A stretch of 25,595 bases of DNA from Streptosporangiaceae bacterium (GTDB lineage Bacteria; Actinomycetota; Actinomycetes; Streptosporangiales; Streptosporangiaceae), in the NCBI GenBank assembly GCA_030045215.1, contig JASIBJ010000128.1, positions 1 to 25,595 of the forward strand, written 5' to 3'. The notes under the pieces were generated by a model. That model was not told the DNA's origin and searched no databases. It saw only the letters and a list, made by a program, of their open reading frames with translations. The first letter of the stretch is position 1, and the number at the start of each line of letters is the position of its first letter. Below are positions 14,617 to 22,649 of this stretch, piece by piece. Position numbers and translations under genes: made by a program.

Positions 14617-15660
14617 TCAGCGGCTAAGCACGACCTTCAGGGCGCCGGTGTCGGCGGCCCGGGTGAACACGTCGTACGCTTCGGGAAACTCGTCAAGCCC
14701 GAACCGGTGCGTCACGAACTTCCGCGTGTCGATCTGGCGGCTCGCCAGCAGCCGCATCAGCAGCGGAGTCGAGTAGGTATCAACAAGTCCTGTCGTCACC
14801 GTGAGATCGCGCGTCCACTGATCCTCGAGATGGAATGCGGCAGGCTTGCCGTGGACGCCGACGTTAGCGACCCGGGCGCCGGGCCGCGTGAGCCGGACGG
14901 CCAGCTCGAATGTCTCCGGCAGGCCGACGGCCTCGATGACGACATCGGCGCCGCGGCCATCGGTCAGGGACCGAACGACCTCCAGCGGATTGGCGACCGA
15001 GTCGTTCACCGTGACGTCCGCGCCGAAGTGCTTGGCCGCCTCCAACCGCCGCTCTGCGGGATCTATCGCGATGATGTGGCTCGGGCTGAACAGCCGGGCG
15101 CCCATCACGGCGGCCAGGCCCACCGGCCCCGACCCGATGACCGCGACGACCTCGCCTGGCTGGATGCCCGCCTTGAGCACGCCAACTTCGTATCCGGTCG
15201 GAACGACATCAGCGAGCATCAGCGCTTCCTCATCCGCAATGGCGGCCGGTAGCTGGTAGGTCGAGGTGTCGGCGAAGGGAACCCGGACGAACTCGGCCTG
15301 GGTCCCGTTATAGGTGTGGCCGAGAACCCAGCCACCACCACCACGGCACTGCCCGAAGTGGCCCTCGCGGCAAGGGGCACACATACCGCACGACGAGATG
15401 CAGCTGACCAGCACCCGGTCGCCTTCGCCGACGGTGCGAACGTTGCTGCCAATCTGCTCGACTGTCCCGACAGCCTCATGGCCGATTACCCGGCCGGGAT
15501 GCACCGAGGGCACATCTCCGGCGAGAATGTGCAGATCCGTCCCGCAGATCGTGGTGGCATCGACGCGCACGATGGCATCGGCCTCATCGGTGATCTCCGG
15601 ATCAGGCGCGTCATCCCAGGCTGGTGCTGCGCCCGGTCCACGGTAGACGATCGCTTTCAT
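14617..15660 (-). CDS. Zinc-dependent alcohol dehydrogenase (MDR family)
   Basis: 347 residues from ATG 15660. The medium-chain dehydrogenase pattern is complete: catalytic zinc ligands Cys39 (ICGTDLH) and His61-Glu62 (GHEAVG), the structural-zinc lobe with cysteines 91, 94, 97 and 105, and the Rossmann loop GSGPVG at about 175. It oxidises an alcohol or reduces an aldehyde using NAD(P); the substrate cannot be read from sequence. The DVVPTGYEVGVL and HGKPAAFHLEDQW stretches are those of the class often labelled threonine dehydrogenase-like or formaldehyde/isopropanol dehydrogenase-like. Third gene of a dormancy-type operon, 22 bp after the PNPOx gene, where it could help balance NADH at low oxygen. 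Confidence 0.9.
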   Translation of the reverse strand: MKAIVYRGPGAAPAWDDAPDPEITDEADAIVRVDATTICGTDLHILAGDVPSVHPGRVIGHEAVGTVEQIGSNVRTVGEGDRVLVSCISSCGMCAPCREGHFGQCRGGGGWVLGHTYNGTQAEFVRVPFADTSTYQLPAAIADEEALMLADVVPTGYEVGVLKAGIQPGEVVAVIGSGPVGLAAVMGARLFSPSHIIAIDPAERRLEAAKHFGADVTVNDSVANPLEVVRSLTDGRGADVVIEAVGLPETFELAVRLTRPGARVANVGVHGKPAAFHLEDQWTRDLTVTTGLVDTYSTPLLMRLLASRQIDTRKFVTHRFGLDEFPEAYDVFTRAADTGALKVVLSR

Positions 15661-15682
15661 CTATCCTCACTCCCTGCGGCCC

Positions 15683-16132
15683 TTATCGAGCGCGGTCAGG
15701 CTGCACCGCTGGATTGTGCCTGATCCTGCGGCCCGTGATGCGGTCAGGCCGGATCTGGATGAAGTGCTCACGGACCCCCTCCGGCCAGGGCTCCACGCCC
15801 GCCTCAAGCGCCTGGCGACGCTCATCGTCGGTGTCCAGGTGGTGTGCCGGGCCCTGGATCAGCACGCTCCACCCTTCGCGGGCCTGGGCGTCGAAGTCGT
15901 CGACTTCGAACGCGACGCGGTATTCGGCGTGCGCGATCCCGGTCCTGAGGTCTTCGTCCGTGGCGCTGTCCTGCGCGGTCCTGAACAAGATGGCACCCTT
16001 ATGCATCTTGTAGTTCACCGGCAGCACGGTCAGGTCCCACCGCCCGGCAAAGACCAGCCGGCCAATGCCGCCTGGGGCGATCAGGCCCAGGCACTCTGCT
16101 TCCCCAAGGGTTTCCAGCACGGCCTCAGGCAT
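15683..16132 (-). CDS. PNPOx-like flavin/F420-fold protein
   Basis: 149 residues, ATG 16132 behind GGGAGAG. It is the same split-barrel fold as the second half of the XRE fusion at 1515-2183: ECLGLIAPGGIGRLVFAGRW, then LPVNYKMHKGAILFRTA, and a WSVLIQGPAHHL strand. Members of this family in the DosR regulon (Rv3129, Rv0080) are small single-domain proteins of unknown reaction that may bind flavin or F420. It has no DNA-binding domain. It sits between cbs and adh with 15-bp and 22-bp gaps. Confidence 0.87.
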   Translation of the reverse strand: MPEAVLETLGEAECLGLIAPGGIGRLVFAGRWDLTVLPVNYKMHKGAILFRTAQDSATDEDLRTGIAHAEYRVAFEVDDFDAQAREGWSVLIQGPAHHLDTDDERRQALEAGVEPWPEGVREHFIQIRPDRITGRRIRHNPAVQPDRAR

Positions 16133-16147
16133 TGCACGCTCTCCCGT

Positions 16148-16783
16148 CTACGGTCGCGGATAGCTAAGCCGGTCCCTGACAGCCACGACGCCGTCGACCT
16201 GACCGATCGCGGCTAGCAGGCTGAGTGCCACTGGCTGCCTGTGCACCGGACCGGCGACCGTAACGACACCCCCCGTGACCGTGACCTCGAAGGCCAGGTT
16301 ATCGAGGACGAACTCGGCCTCGATAACCTGCTCCAGGATCTCCTTCCTGATGTCCTCGTCCGGACGGTCGTATACACCGAGGAGATCCACCCGGCTCACG
16401 ATTCCCACCAGCCGCCTGGTCGGACCGTCGACGACGGGCAGCCGCTTGACATGACGCGCGTGCATGAGACGAGCGGCCTCGGCGACAGTCGCATCCGGTC
16501 CGATCGTGATCGCCGGCCGGTGCATCAGCTCGGCGGCGCAAAGCCCTGCGGCCTTTGCCTTATCGCTATGCCGGACAAGGACACTAACCCGGCTGCTGGG
16601 AACCGCCTCCTTGACCAGCAGGTCGTCCTCGGATACCACGCCGATGACCCGGTCATGGTCGTCGAGCACAGGGAACGCGCTGAATTTGCGGCTACGCATG
16701 ACGTGCACGATCTCCTTGAATTGCGCGTGCTTGCGCAGCGAAACGACGTTGCGCGTCATCACGTCCTCTACCCGCGTGGTCAT
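16148..16783 (-). CDS. CBS-CBS-BON domain protein, second copy
   Basis: 211 residues from ATG 16783 (AGGAG 10 nt upstream); the frame is open further but the extension lacks CBS-like residues. CBS1 about residues 6-60 (VEDVMTRNVVSLRKHAQFKE; VLDDHDRVIGVVSEDDLL), CBS2 about 83-138 (LMHRPAITIGPDATVAEAAR; LPVVDGPTRRLVGIVSRVDL) and a BON domain about 145-210 (VTVTGGVVTVAGPVH). It is a clear paralogue of the protein at 2195-2839, with the same order and a near-identical SYPR end. First gene of the operon cbs-pnpox-adh-usp, 61 bp after a DosR-like box. Confidence 0.9.
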   Translation of the reverse strand: MTTRVEDVMTRNVVSLRKHAQFKEIVHVMRSRKFSAFPVLDDHDRVIGVVSEDDLLVKEAVPSSRVSVLVRHSDKAKAAGLCAAELMHRPAITIGPDATVAEAARLMHARHVKRLPVVDGPTRRLVGIVSRVDLLGVYDRPDEDIRKEILEQVIEAEFVLDNLAFEVTVTGGVVTVAGPVHRQPVALSLLAAIGQVDGVVAVRDRLSYPRP

Positions 16784-16844
16784 GGCGCTCAACTCCTCGT
16801 TCGACGCCCAATCAGAGCCTCGCAGGCACCAGCGCTGGCGGCCA

Positions 16845-16858
16845 GGGACGAAGGGCCC
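16845..16858. promoter_or_regulatory. DosR-like box for the cbs-pnpox-adh-usp operon
   Basis: GGGACGAAGGGCCC (9 of 10 arm positions), 61 bp upstream of the cbs ATG at 16783. Confidence 0.58.
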
Positions 16859-17063
16859 TGGCCCGACGGACTCATGACCGCCGTCGGGTGGCTGCATGCA
16901 TGCTGAGCGGGAGGGACCCACCCGCTTCTCGCGGATCCGGATTTCGCGGTGTGCTGGCTGCCCGCCAGCATCCCCGCGACAGGGGCTCGGCTGGTCCCTC
17001 CCGTAACTGTCATCACACACCCTCAGCGACGTGCGCCCTAGGGCCGTAGGGCCAGCTGATCGC

Positions 17064-17077
17064 GGGACCTTCGTCAC
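17064..17077. promoter_or_regulatory. DosR-like box, distal, hydrogenase operon
   Basis: GGGACCTTCGTCAC (9 of 10 arm positions), 147 bp upstream of the hyhB GTG. It nearly equals the box at 10736-10749 (GGGACCTTGGTCAC). Confidence 0.5.
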
Positions 17078-17147
17078 GTGTGGGCTTTGGGGGGAACGAG
17101 GTCGGCTCCGGGCCTCCGTGCCCGGCCACCTGGCCGGGTCCGTGGAG

Positions 17148-17161
17148 AGGCCATTAGACCC
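17148..17161. promoter_or_regulatory. DosR-like box, proximal, hydrogenase operon
   Basis: AGGCCATTAGACCC, reading GGGTCTAATGGCCT on the minus strand (7 of 10 arm positions but with the AT-rich centre of the canonical box). 63 bp upstream of hyhB, the same spacing as other boxes here. A distal/proximal pair is common at DosR promoters. Confidence 0.48.
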
Positions 17162-17224
17162 TGGTCTCTCGGGCGGCCAGAACCAAGAATGAAATGATCA
17201 CTGAATGCAAGCCTGGAGAACCAC

Positions 17225-18376
17225 GTGAGCACGGATAGTGAGTCAGGTCGATCGGCGTGGCAGCTGCCCGCCACCGGCCTGGCCCGGCTGCACGAGTCCC
17301 TGCGGAAGGCCGGCTACCAGGTCATCGGTCCGCAGGTGGTGAATGGCGCCATCGTCCTGCGTGAGCTCTCCTCAGCCGACGAACTGCCGTTCGGCTGGGG
17401 CGTCACCCTGGCTCCCGGCGGCTACCGGCTCCGCCGTCGTGATGATGATGCCGCCTTCGGGCACGCGGCTGGCCCGGGCTCGTGGAAGCAGTTCCTCCAT
17501 CCGCCGCGCGAGCAGCTCTGGTCGGCCCGGCGGACGGCGGACGGCGGATACTCGGCCGCTGCGGCACCGCGCGGCGACGCCAAGCTCGCATTCATCGGTG
17601 TCCGCCCGTGTGACTTGCGGGCCATTCAGATCCAGGACCAGGTGCTCGGCGCACCCTCCCACCCGGACTCGGCCTATGCCAGTCGCCGGTCGTCGACCTT
17701 CGTGGTCGCCGTGAACTGCACCGAGCCAGGGGAAACCTGCTTCTGCACGTCCATGGGGACCGGGCCGCAGGCCGGTCCCGGATACGACCTGCTGCTCACC
17801 GAGCTGACCGGCCCTGACCACGTCTTCATCGTCGAGCCCGGCTCCCCGGCTGGGGAGGCGATGCTCGCCGGGCTCGAGCCGCTGCCGGCGGACCCGAGCG
17901 CGGTGCAGCGGGCCCGTGACGGCGTAACCGCGGCCGCCGGCAAGATGGGCCGGACCATGCAAGCGGATGGACTGCGCGACCTGCTGGCCGGCAGCCACGA
18001 CGCGACGCGGTGGGAGGAGGTCGCGTCGCGCTGCCTGACCTGCGGAAACTGCACGATGGCCTGCCCTACCTGCTTTTGCACGACAGTCGAGGACGTTACC
18101 GACCTCAGCGGCGACCACGCCGAGCGCTGGCAAAGCTGGGCCTCATGCTTCGATCTTGACTTCTCGTACCTGCATTCCGGCCCGGTGCGGTCCTCGGGCG
18201 AAAGCCGCTACCGCCAGTGGCTCACCCACAAGCTGGGCACCTGGCACGACCAGTTCGGCACCTCCGGGTGCGTCGGCTGCGGCCGGTGCATCGTCTGGTG
18301 CCCGGTCGGCATCGACATCACCGAGGAAGTGGCGGCGCTGCGGGCCGAGCTCGGCGAACCGGAGGCCGAGACGTGA
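17225..18376 (+). CDS. hyhB: NiFe hydrogenase (group 3b type) iron-sulfur beta subunit
   Basis: 383 residues from GTG 17225 (TGGAG 8 nt upstream). It carries electrons between the hydrogenase core and the NAD(P)H/FAD subunit. Two 4Fe-4S motifs are clear near the C-terminus: Cys270, 273, 276, 280 ([11 protein letters not shown]) and Cys349, 352, 355, 359 ([11 protein letters not shown]). The middle has [11 protein letters not shown] and [11 protein letters not shown], features of the sulfhydrogenase beta/anaerobic sulfite reductase A family. It heads an operon with 4-bp overlaps to the next genes. The large subunit is not in this operon; it lies on the other strand at 22646-23947. Confidence 0.92.
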   Translation: MSTDSESGRSAWQLPATGLARLHESLRKAGYQVIGPQVVNGAIVLRELSSADELPFGWGVTLAPGGYRLRRRDDDAAFGHAAGPGSWKQFLHPPREQLWSARRTADGGYSAAAAPRGDAKLAFIGVRPCDLRAIQIQDQVLGAPSHPDSAYASRRSSTFVVAVNCTEPGETCFCTSMGTGPQAGPGYDLLLTELTGPDHVFIVEPGSPAGEAMLAGLEPLPADPSAVQRARDGVTAAAGKMGRTMQADGLRDLLAGSHDATRWEEVASRCLTCGNCTMACPTCFCTTVEDVTDLSGDHAERWQSWASCFDLDFSYLHSGPVRSSGESRYRQWLTHKLGTWHDQFGTSGCVGCGRCIVWCPVGIDITEEVAALRAELGEPEAET

Positions 18377-18858
18377 CCGAAGTCGTTGCCGCCGTTCTCG
18401 CCGACCACGCGTTCGCCGCCGGGCTCTCCGGGCAGCACATCGACCGGCTGGCCGCCCTGGCTACCCTCATCGAGGTTCCGGCCGGGAAGCGATTCTTCGC
18501 CGAGGATCAGCCTGCTGACAGGCTCTGGCTGATTAGCTCGGGGCGAGTTTCGCTTGACCTGCAGGTACCCGGACGCGGCCTGCTTACCGTGGAGACGCTG
18601 GGGCCAGGTGACGAGCTCGGCTTGTCCTGGCTCGGGCCTGTCCCGCGATGGCAGTTCGGGGCCGTGGCTCAGCTACCGGTGACGGCACTGGAATTCCGGA
18701 GCGCCGCCATCCAGGCACTGTGCGACCGCGACCATGAGCTCGGCTATGAATTGACCCGCCGACTGCTCGGCGCTGCTATCTCCCGGCTCCAGGCCGCCAG
18801 AATCAGGATCCTTGACCTTTACGCGGCGCCGACGCCGAGTGCCAGAGGCCCGCGATGA
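18373..18858 (+). CDS. Cyclic nucleotide-binding domain protein without HTH
   Basis: 161 residues from GTG 18373, which overlaps the hyhB stop (GTGA). Residues about 15-130 form a cNMP-binding beta-roll ([51 protein letters not shown], the last holding an Arg where the phosphate cassette usually has one). After a C-terminal helix the protein ends, with no Crp-type helix-turn-helix, so it is not an obvious transcription factor. Its place between hyhB and hyhG suggests it regulates or assembles the hydrogenase in response to cAMP or a similar ligand. This is inference; ligand binding is untested. Confidence 0.85.
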   Translation: MTEVVAAVLADHAFAAGLSGQHIDRLAALATLIEVPAGKRFFAEDQPADRLWLISSGRVSLDLQVPGRGLLTVETLGPGDELGLSWLGPVPRWQFGAVAQLPVTALEFRSAAIQALCDRDHELGYELTRRLLGAAISRLQAARIRILDLYAAPTPSARGPR

Positions 18859-19673
18859 CGATGAGCCAGAGGCCGGCCAGCTACCGGGTGAGCCAACGCC
18901 GGGACGAGACGCACGACACCGTGACCCTCACCCTGGGGCCCGCGGGCGCTCCGCTCGAGAGCTTCCATCCCGGTCAGTTCATGATGCTGTACGCGTTCGG
19001 GATCGGAGAGATCCCGGTATCGGTCAGCGGCCCGGCCGGCCCGGCTGGCCTGACGCATACGATCCGGGCCGTCGGCGCGGTCAGCCGGGCGCTCTGCGCG
19101 GCAGCACCGGGTCAGGTTGTCGGAGTCCGCGGGCCCTTCGGCACGAGCTGGCGTGAGTCAGACGCTTTCGGGCAAGACCTGCTGGTGATCGCGGGCGGGA
19201 TCGGCCTGGCCCCGTTGCGGCCTGCCGTGCTGGCTGCCCTGAGCGAACGCGTCCGCTACCGCCGCATCACGGTGCTGATCGGGGCCAGGTCGCCGGCGGA
19301 GCTGGTCTTCCCGGCCGAATACGGCCTGTGGCGCGACCTTGGCGCCCGCGTCGAGGTCACCGTAGACAGGGCCGACGCCAGCTGGCAGGGACATGTGAGC
19401 GTCGTCACTCAGCTGATCGGCCCGGCGGGCCTGGACCCGCAGCGGACGCTGGCGCTCGTTTGCGGCCCTGAGGTCATGATGCGGCTGACCGCGCGCACGC
19501 TCCTTGGCGCCGGGATGACGGCGAGCCAGATCAGGGTCTCACTCGAACGGAACATGCAGTGCGGCGTGGGCGAATGCGGCCACTGCCAGCTCGGGCCGCT
19601 ACTCCTGTGCCGAGATGGCCCGGTCGTCAGCTACCACGCTGCGGCGCCGCTGCTATCGATCAAGGAGCTTTAG
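18855..19673 (+). CDS. hyhG: Hydrogenase FAD/NAD(P)H-binding gamma subunit
   Basis: 272 residues from ATG 18855, overlapping the previous stop (ATGA). It is a ferredoxin-NADP reductase-type protein: a FAD domain about 8-100, the NAD(P) domain about 105-225 with GGIGLAPLRP, and a C-terminal 2Fe-2S site with Cys236, 241, 244 and 252 (CGVGECGHC...C). It links hydrogenase to NAD(P)H, as in the gamma subunit of Pyrococcus-type sulfhydrogenases and mycobacterial Hyd3. The FAD motif that usually reads RxYS is replaced by IPVSVSG, as common in this subfamily. Confidence 0.92.
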   Translation: MTMSQRPASYRVSQRRDETHDTVTLTLGPAGAPLESFHPGQFMMLYAFGIGEIPVSVSGPAGPAGLTHTIRAVGAVSRALCAAAPGQVVGVRGPFGTSWRESDAFGQDLLVIAGGIGLAPLRPAVLAALSERVRYRRITVLIGARSPAELVFPAEYGLWRDLGARVEVTVDRADASWQGHVSVVTQLIGPAGLDPQRTLALVCGPEVMMRLTARTLLGAGMTASQIRVSLERNMQCGVGECGHCQLGPLLLCRDGPVVSYHAAAPLLSIKEL

Positions 19674-20447
19674 ATGCCCGAGCGGCCACGGCCTAAGCTG
19701 GCCGTCTGGAAGCTAGCGTCCTGCGACGGATGCCAGCTCACGGTGCTGGACTGCCAGGACGAGCTGCTCGCCCTCGCCGCCGAGGTAGACATCGCGCATT
19801 TCACCGAGGCGACGAATACCGACCTCCCAGGGCCGTACGACGTGTCCCTGGTCGAGGGGTCGGTTACGACCGCGGCCGACGCCGAGCGAATCAGGCGGAT
19901 CCGGGCCGAGTCGGCGACACTGGTGACCATCGGAGCATGCGCTACCGCCGGCGGCATCCAGGCCCTACGGAACTTCGCCGACGTCGCGGAATTTAGCGCG
20001 GTCGTGTACGCGCGGCCCGATTACGTGGATACCCTTGCCACCTCGACGCCGGTCTCCAGCCATGTCGCAGTCGACTTCGAGCTGCGCGGCTGCCCGATCG
20101 ACAAACGTCAGCTGGTTGGCGTACTTTCCGCTCTGCTGGCCGGTCGGCAGCCCCGCATACCCGGTCACAGCGTCTGCCAGGAGTGCAAGCTCCGCGGCAC
20201 CGCGTGCGTGATGGTGGCCCATGGCACGCCATGCCTCGGGCCGGTCACGCAGGCCGGGTGCGGTGCGATCTGCCCGGCGTTTGACCGCGGCTGCTATGGC
20301 TGCTTCGGCCCGATGGCCACGCCCAACACGGCGGCGCTCGTGCCAGAGCTCATGCGACTCGGCGCTGCCGCCGGTGACGTGCAGAGGGTGTTCGCCACCT
20401 TCAACGCCGCCGCACCCGGGTTCAGGGACGTCCGGCCGAATCCCTGA
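19674..20447 (+). CDS. hyhS: NiFe hydrogenase small (delta) subunit
   Basis: 257 residues from ATG 19674, which follows the hyhG stop directly (AAGGAG ribosome site inside hyhG). Iron-sulfur ligands are in place: Cys17 and Cys20 (SCDGC), Cys89 (GACATAGG) and Cys140 (RGCP) for the proximal cluster, then eight cysteines between 168 and 210 for the medial and distal clusters. No Tat signal is present, so the enzyme is cytoplasmic, as in group 3. It lacks an adjacent large subunit gene: transcription meets the convergent kinase gene 14 bp further on. Confidence 0.94.
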   Translation: MPERPRPKLAVWKLASCDGCQLTVLDCQDELLALAAEVDIAHFTEATNTDLPGPYDVSLVEGSVTTAADAERIRRIRAESATLVTIGACATAGGIQALRNFADVAEFSAVVYARPDYVDTLATSTPVSSHVAVDFELRGCPIDKRQLVGVLSALLAGRQPRIPGHSVCQECKLRGTACVMVAHGTPCLGPVTQAGCGAICPAFDRGCYGCFGPMATPNTAALVPELMRLGAAAGDVQRVFATFNAAAPGFRDVRPNP

Positions 20448-20461
20448 GCGCCCGAAATCAG

Positions 20462-21991
20462 TCAGCCCGGCAGCATGTAAGGACGCAACGGGCGCCATAC
20501 GTGCTCGGGACCGTGCGGGCGGATGACGTTGAGCGCCTGCTCGACGGGCCCGGCCGACCCGGCTGCCGGGCTGGTGTCGATCATCATGGCCTGCGGCCAC
20601 GGCGCCCACTCGGCCGCAAGCCGCGCCGCGATCGCCGCGGTGGCGTCCGATGCATCGCCCGCCCGGCCGGCGATGCGGACTGCGGCGACCTCCCGCGGCG
20701 TCGCGCATTCCAGTTGCACGAACTCGGCCTGCTCTTGCGCGGCGATCGCGGCCGCTAGCTGACGGTAAGCGGCAGACGACCAGGTCGCGTCGATAAGGAC
20801 CGACTCGCCCATCGCAAGCAGCTCGGCGGCACGATTGAGCAGCTCGGCATAGGTCCGGTCAGTCCACGCCGCAGCGTAGATTCCGGTCCCGAATTCCGCG
20901 GCGACGGCCTGATCCGGCTCTACCCCGGCGAGCTCCTTGCGGATCCGGTCGCTGCTGAGCACCACCCAGCCAAGCTGACCGGCGACCTCGCCGGCCAGCG
21001 ATGACTTGCCCGTGCCGGGAAGACCGCCGACGAGCACCAGCGTGACCATTCCCGCGCGCAGGTGTCGCAGCCCGGCGGCGATGAGCTTCCGCGCGCCGCC
21101 GGCCGCGGCCGGGTCGCCCTGTCCGGCCCGGACACAGCCCACCTTGGCCCGGACGACGGCCCGGTAGGCGACGTAGTGGTGGCACAGCGACGATGGGCAT
21201 TCGTCACCGGAGAATTCGCCGTACCAGCGCACGAACTGCTCGGCAAGCTTGGGTGCGCCGAGTTGCTCCAGGTCCATGGCGAGGAACGCAGCATCGTCCA
21301 GGCCGTCGACCCACCGCAGATGGTCATTGAAGTCGAGGCAGTCGAGGATCCGAGGGCCATCGTCGAGGCAGAAGATGTCGTCGGCGAGCAGGTCTCCGTG
21401 ACCATCGACGATGCGTCCGCTGCTGACCCGCGCGTCGAAGAGCGCCCCGCGCCCGGCCAGGAACTGGTCCGCCATCCGCGTAGCCTCGTCGATCTCGGCG
21501 GCGTCGATCAGGTCGCGGCTGACGGTCCTGAGCTGGTCAAAGTTGTCGTGCCACCGGTCCCGGACCGCGTCGCGGCCGCCCTCGCGGCTTATCTGCGGAC
21601 TGCGCGCGGCCGACGCGTGCTGTGCGGCGAGCAGGCGCGCGACCTGGCGTACCGCCGTCGCGGCCGGCTCGCCCGCCCGGACGAGTGCCGACAGCCGCCG
21701 GCTGTCCGGCATCCGGCGCATCACGACCAGGTGGTCGCACACCGTGCCGGCCGGATCCCTGACCTCCGCGACACCGAGGTAGACGTCGGGGGCGAACCGG
21801 CGATTGAGCTCGGTCTCCCTGGCGCAGGCAGCCGCGCGAGCTTCGACGGTGCTGAAGTCCAGGAAGTCCAGCCGTACCGGCTTCTTCAGCTTGTAGGCGC
21901 GGTCGCCGGCGAAGAACACCGCCGCCGAGTGCGTCTCCGACACGCTCGCGAACGGCGTCAGGGCTCCGCCACCGCTCGCCGGTTCATTCAT
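20462..21991 (-). CDS. APH-like kinase fused to AAA/P-loop domain (Rv2004c-like)
   Basis: 509 residues from ATG 21991 (GGGGAG 5 nt upstream); the frame is open further to 22264 but that part overlaps the hydrogenase protease. Residues about 15-300 resemble aminoglycoside phosphotransferase/choline-kinase folds: Lys35 region (YKLKKPVRLDF), HGD at 198-200 and the metal-binding Asp218 (LDCLDF). Residues about 315-500 are a P-loop kinase with GGLPGTGKSS at 322-331. The two-domain layout is that of Rv2004c, a DosR-regulon protein of unknown substrate. It splits the hydrogenase genes, lying between hyhS (plus) and the protease (minus). A box at 22120-22133 is upstream. Confidence 0.9.
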   Translation of the reverse strand: MNEPASGGGALTPFASVSETHSAAVFFAGDRAYKLKKPVRLDFLDFSTVEARAAACARETELNRRFAPDVYLGVAEVRDPAGTVCDHLVVMRRMPDSRRLSALVRAGEPAATAVRQVARLLAAQHASAARSPQISREGGRDAVRDRWHDNFDQLRTVSRDLIDAAEIDEATRMADQFLAGRGALFDARVSSGRIVDGHGDLLADDIFCLDDGPRILDCLDFNDHLRWVDGLDDAAFLAMDLEQLGAPKLAEQFVRWYGEFSGDECPSSLCHHYVAYRAVVRAKVGCVRAGQGDPAAAGGARKLIAAGLRHLRAGMVTLVLVGGLPGTGKSSLAGEVAGQLGWVVLSSDRIRKELAGVEPDQAVAAEFGTGIYAAAWTDRTYAELLNRAAELLAMGESVLIDATWSSAAYRQLAAAIAAQEQAEFVQLECATPREVAAVRIAGRAGDASDATAAIAARLAAEWAPWPQAMMIDTSPAAGSAGPVEQALNVIRPHGPEHVWRPLRPYMLPG

Positions 21992-22119
21992 CAGGTCTCC
22001 CCTCGCCAGCCGGCGATCCCCTGTGCATACCCGGCCAGCGCCGGGCCACGACCAACAGGACCTCGGCTCGCCCTGCATACCTACTCGTTGAGGCTGCCGC
22101 CAGCCAGGCCGCAGCGCGA

Positions 22120-22133
22120 GGGCCAAAGGTCCC
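22120..22133. promoter_or_regulatory. DosR-like box upstream of the Rv2004c-like kinase
   Basis: GGGCCAAAGGTCCC, reading GGGACCTTTGGCCC on the minus strand (9 of 10 arm positions), 129 bp from the kinase ATG and 13 bp beyond the protease stop. Confidence 0.58.
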
Positions 22134-22145
22134 GATCCCCGCAGG

Positions 22146-22649
22146 TCAAAGGCTTCTCGCCGGGCCGATGTCGGCAAGCACGGCTGTCGTAAGTTCCTCC
22201 ATCGCGGCCGCCACCGCGGGGCTGAGTCCGAGCCCCTGGCCGAAATTCGCCGCCTCCACCGCATGCACGATCAGCGTGGCCGGCAGTCGCCCGAGCGCGG
22301 CGGCCAGCTCGACCGCGGTGCCGAGTCCCAGGCCATGAGAGCTGGCCGGCTCTCCATCGCCCGCGCCTAGTCCTGGCTCCGCCCCCGCGCTCGGGCCTGA
22401 ATCGGCCCCGGTGAGGACCATCCGGTGGAGCAGGCCTGGATGGTTTCCGGCGACTGCGTCCACGACGATCACCAGTCCGGCGTCCGCCCAGTCTTCGAGC
22501 AGCGCGGCCGGCTCGCCGTCACTGATCAGCAGCTCCACATCCGGCGGCAGTCGGCCGCGCAGGCTTGCTATCACGGCGGGCCCGACCCCGTCGTCGCACC
22601 GGTACTCGTTTCCGATGCCGATGATCACGGTCCGGCGCTCGTACCTCAC
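22146..22649 (-). CDS. Hydrogenase maturation endopeptidase (HyaD/HycI type)
   Basis: 167 residues from GTG 22649, overlapping the hyhL stop by 4 bp (GTGA). It trims the C-terminus of the large subunit after nickel insertion. The family motif GIGNEYRCDDGVG near the start holds the first metal-binding acid; VVDAVAG and the HAVEAANFGQGLGLSP block follow. There is a Gly/Ala-rich, probably flexible insertion (about residues 83-107) that the core family lacks. Its coupling to hyhL agrees with a dedicated protease for that subunit. Confidence 0.9.
   Translation of the reverse strand: MRYERRTVIIGIGNEYRCDDGVGPAVIASLRGRLPPDVELLISDGEPAALLEDWADAGLVIVVDAVAGNHPGLLHRMVLTGADSGPSAGAEPGLGAGDGEPASSHGLGLGTAVELAAALGRLPATLIVHAVEAANFGQGLGLSPAVAAAMEELTTAVLADIGPARSL

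Larger units (their letters stand above)
16784..17224. other. 441-bp divergent regulatory spacer
   Basis: This gap between the cbs operon (minus) and the hydrogenase operon (plus) holds no convincing gene. It contains three DosR-like boxes (16845, 17064, 17148), a perfect 8-bp inverted repeat CCCGACGG / CCGTCGGG (16862-16869 and 16881-16888) beside the first box, and a 10-bp palindrome GCATGCATGC at 16894-16903. Small open frames here have no ribosome sites or recognisable motifs. Confidence 0.6.

Noticed and set aside
16913..16926. GGGACCCACCCGCT as a further box in the 441-bp spacer
   Set aside because: A single GGGAC half with no matching right arm; such halves are common at this GC content.
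21062..22192. 376-codon plus-strand frame opposite the Rv2004c-like kinase
   Set aside because: Antisense shadow with no motif or ribosome site; the minus-strand product has HGD and P-loop motifs.
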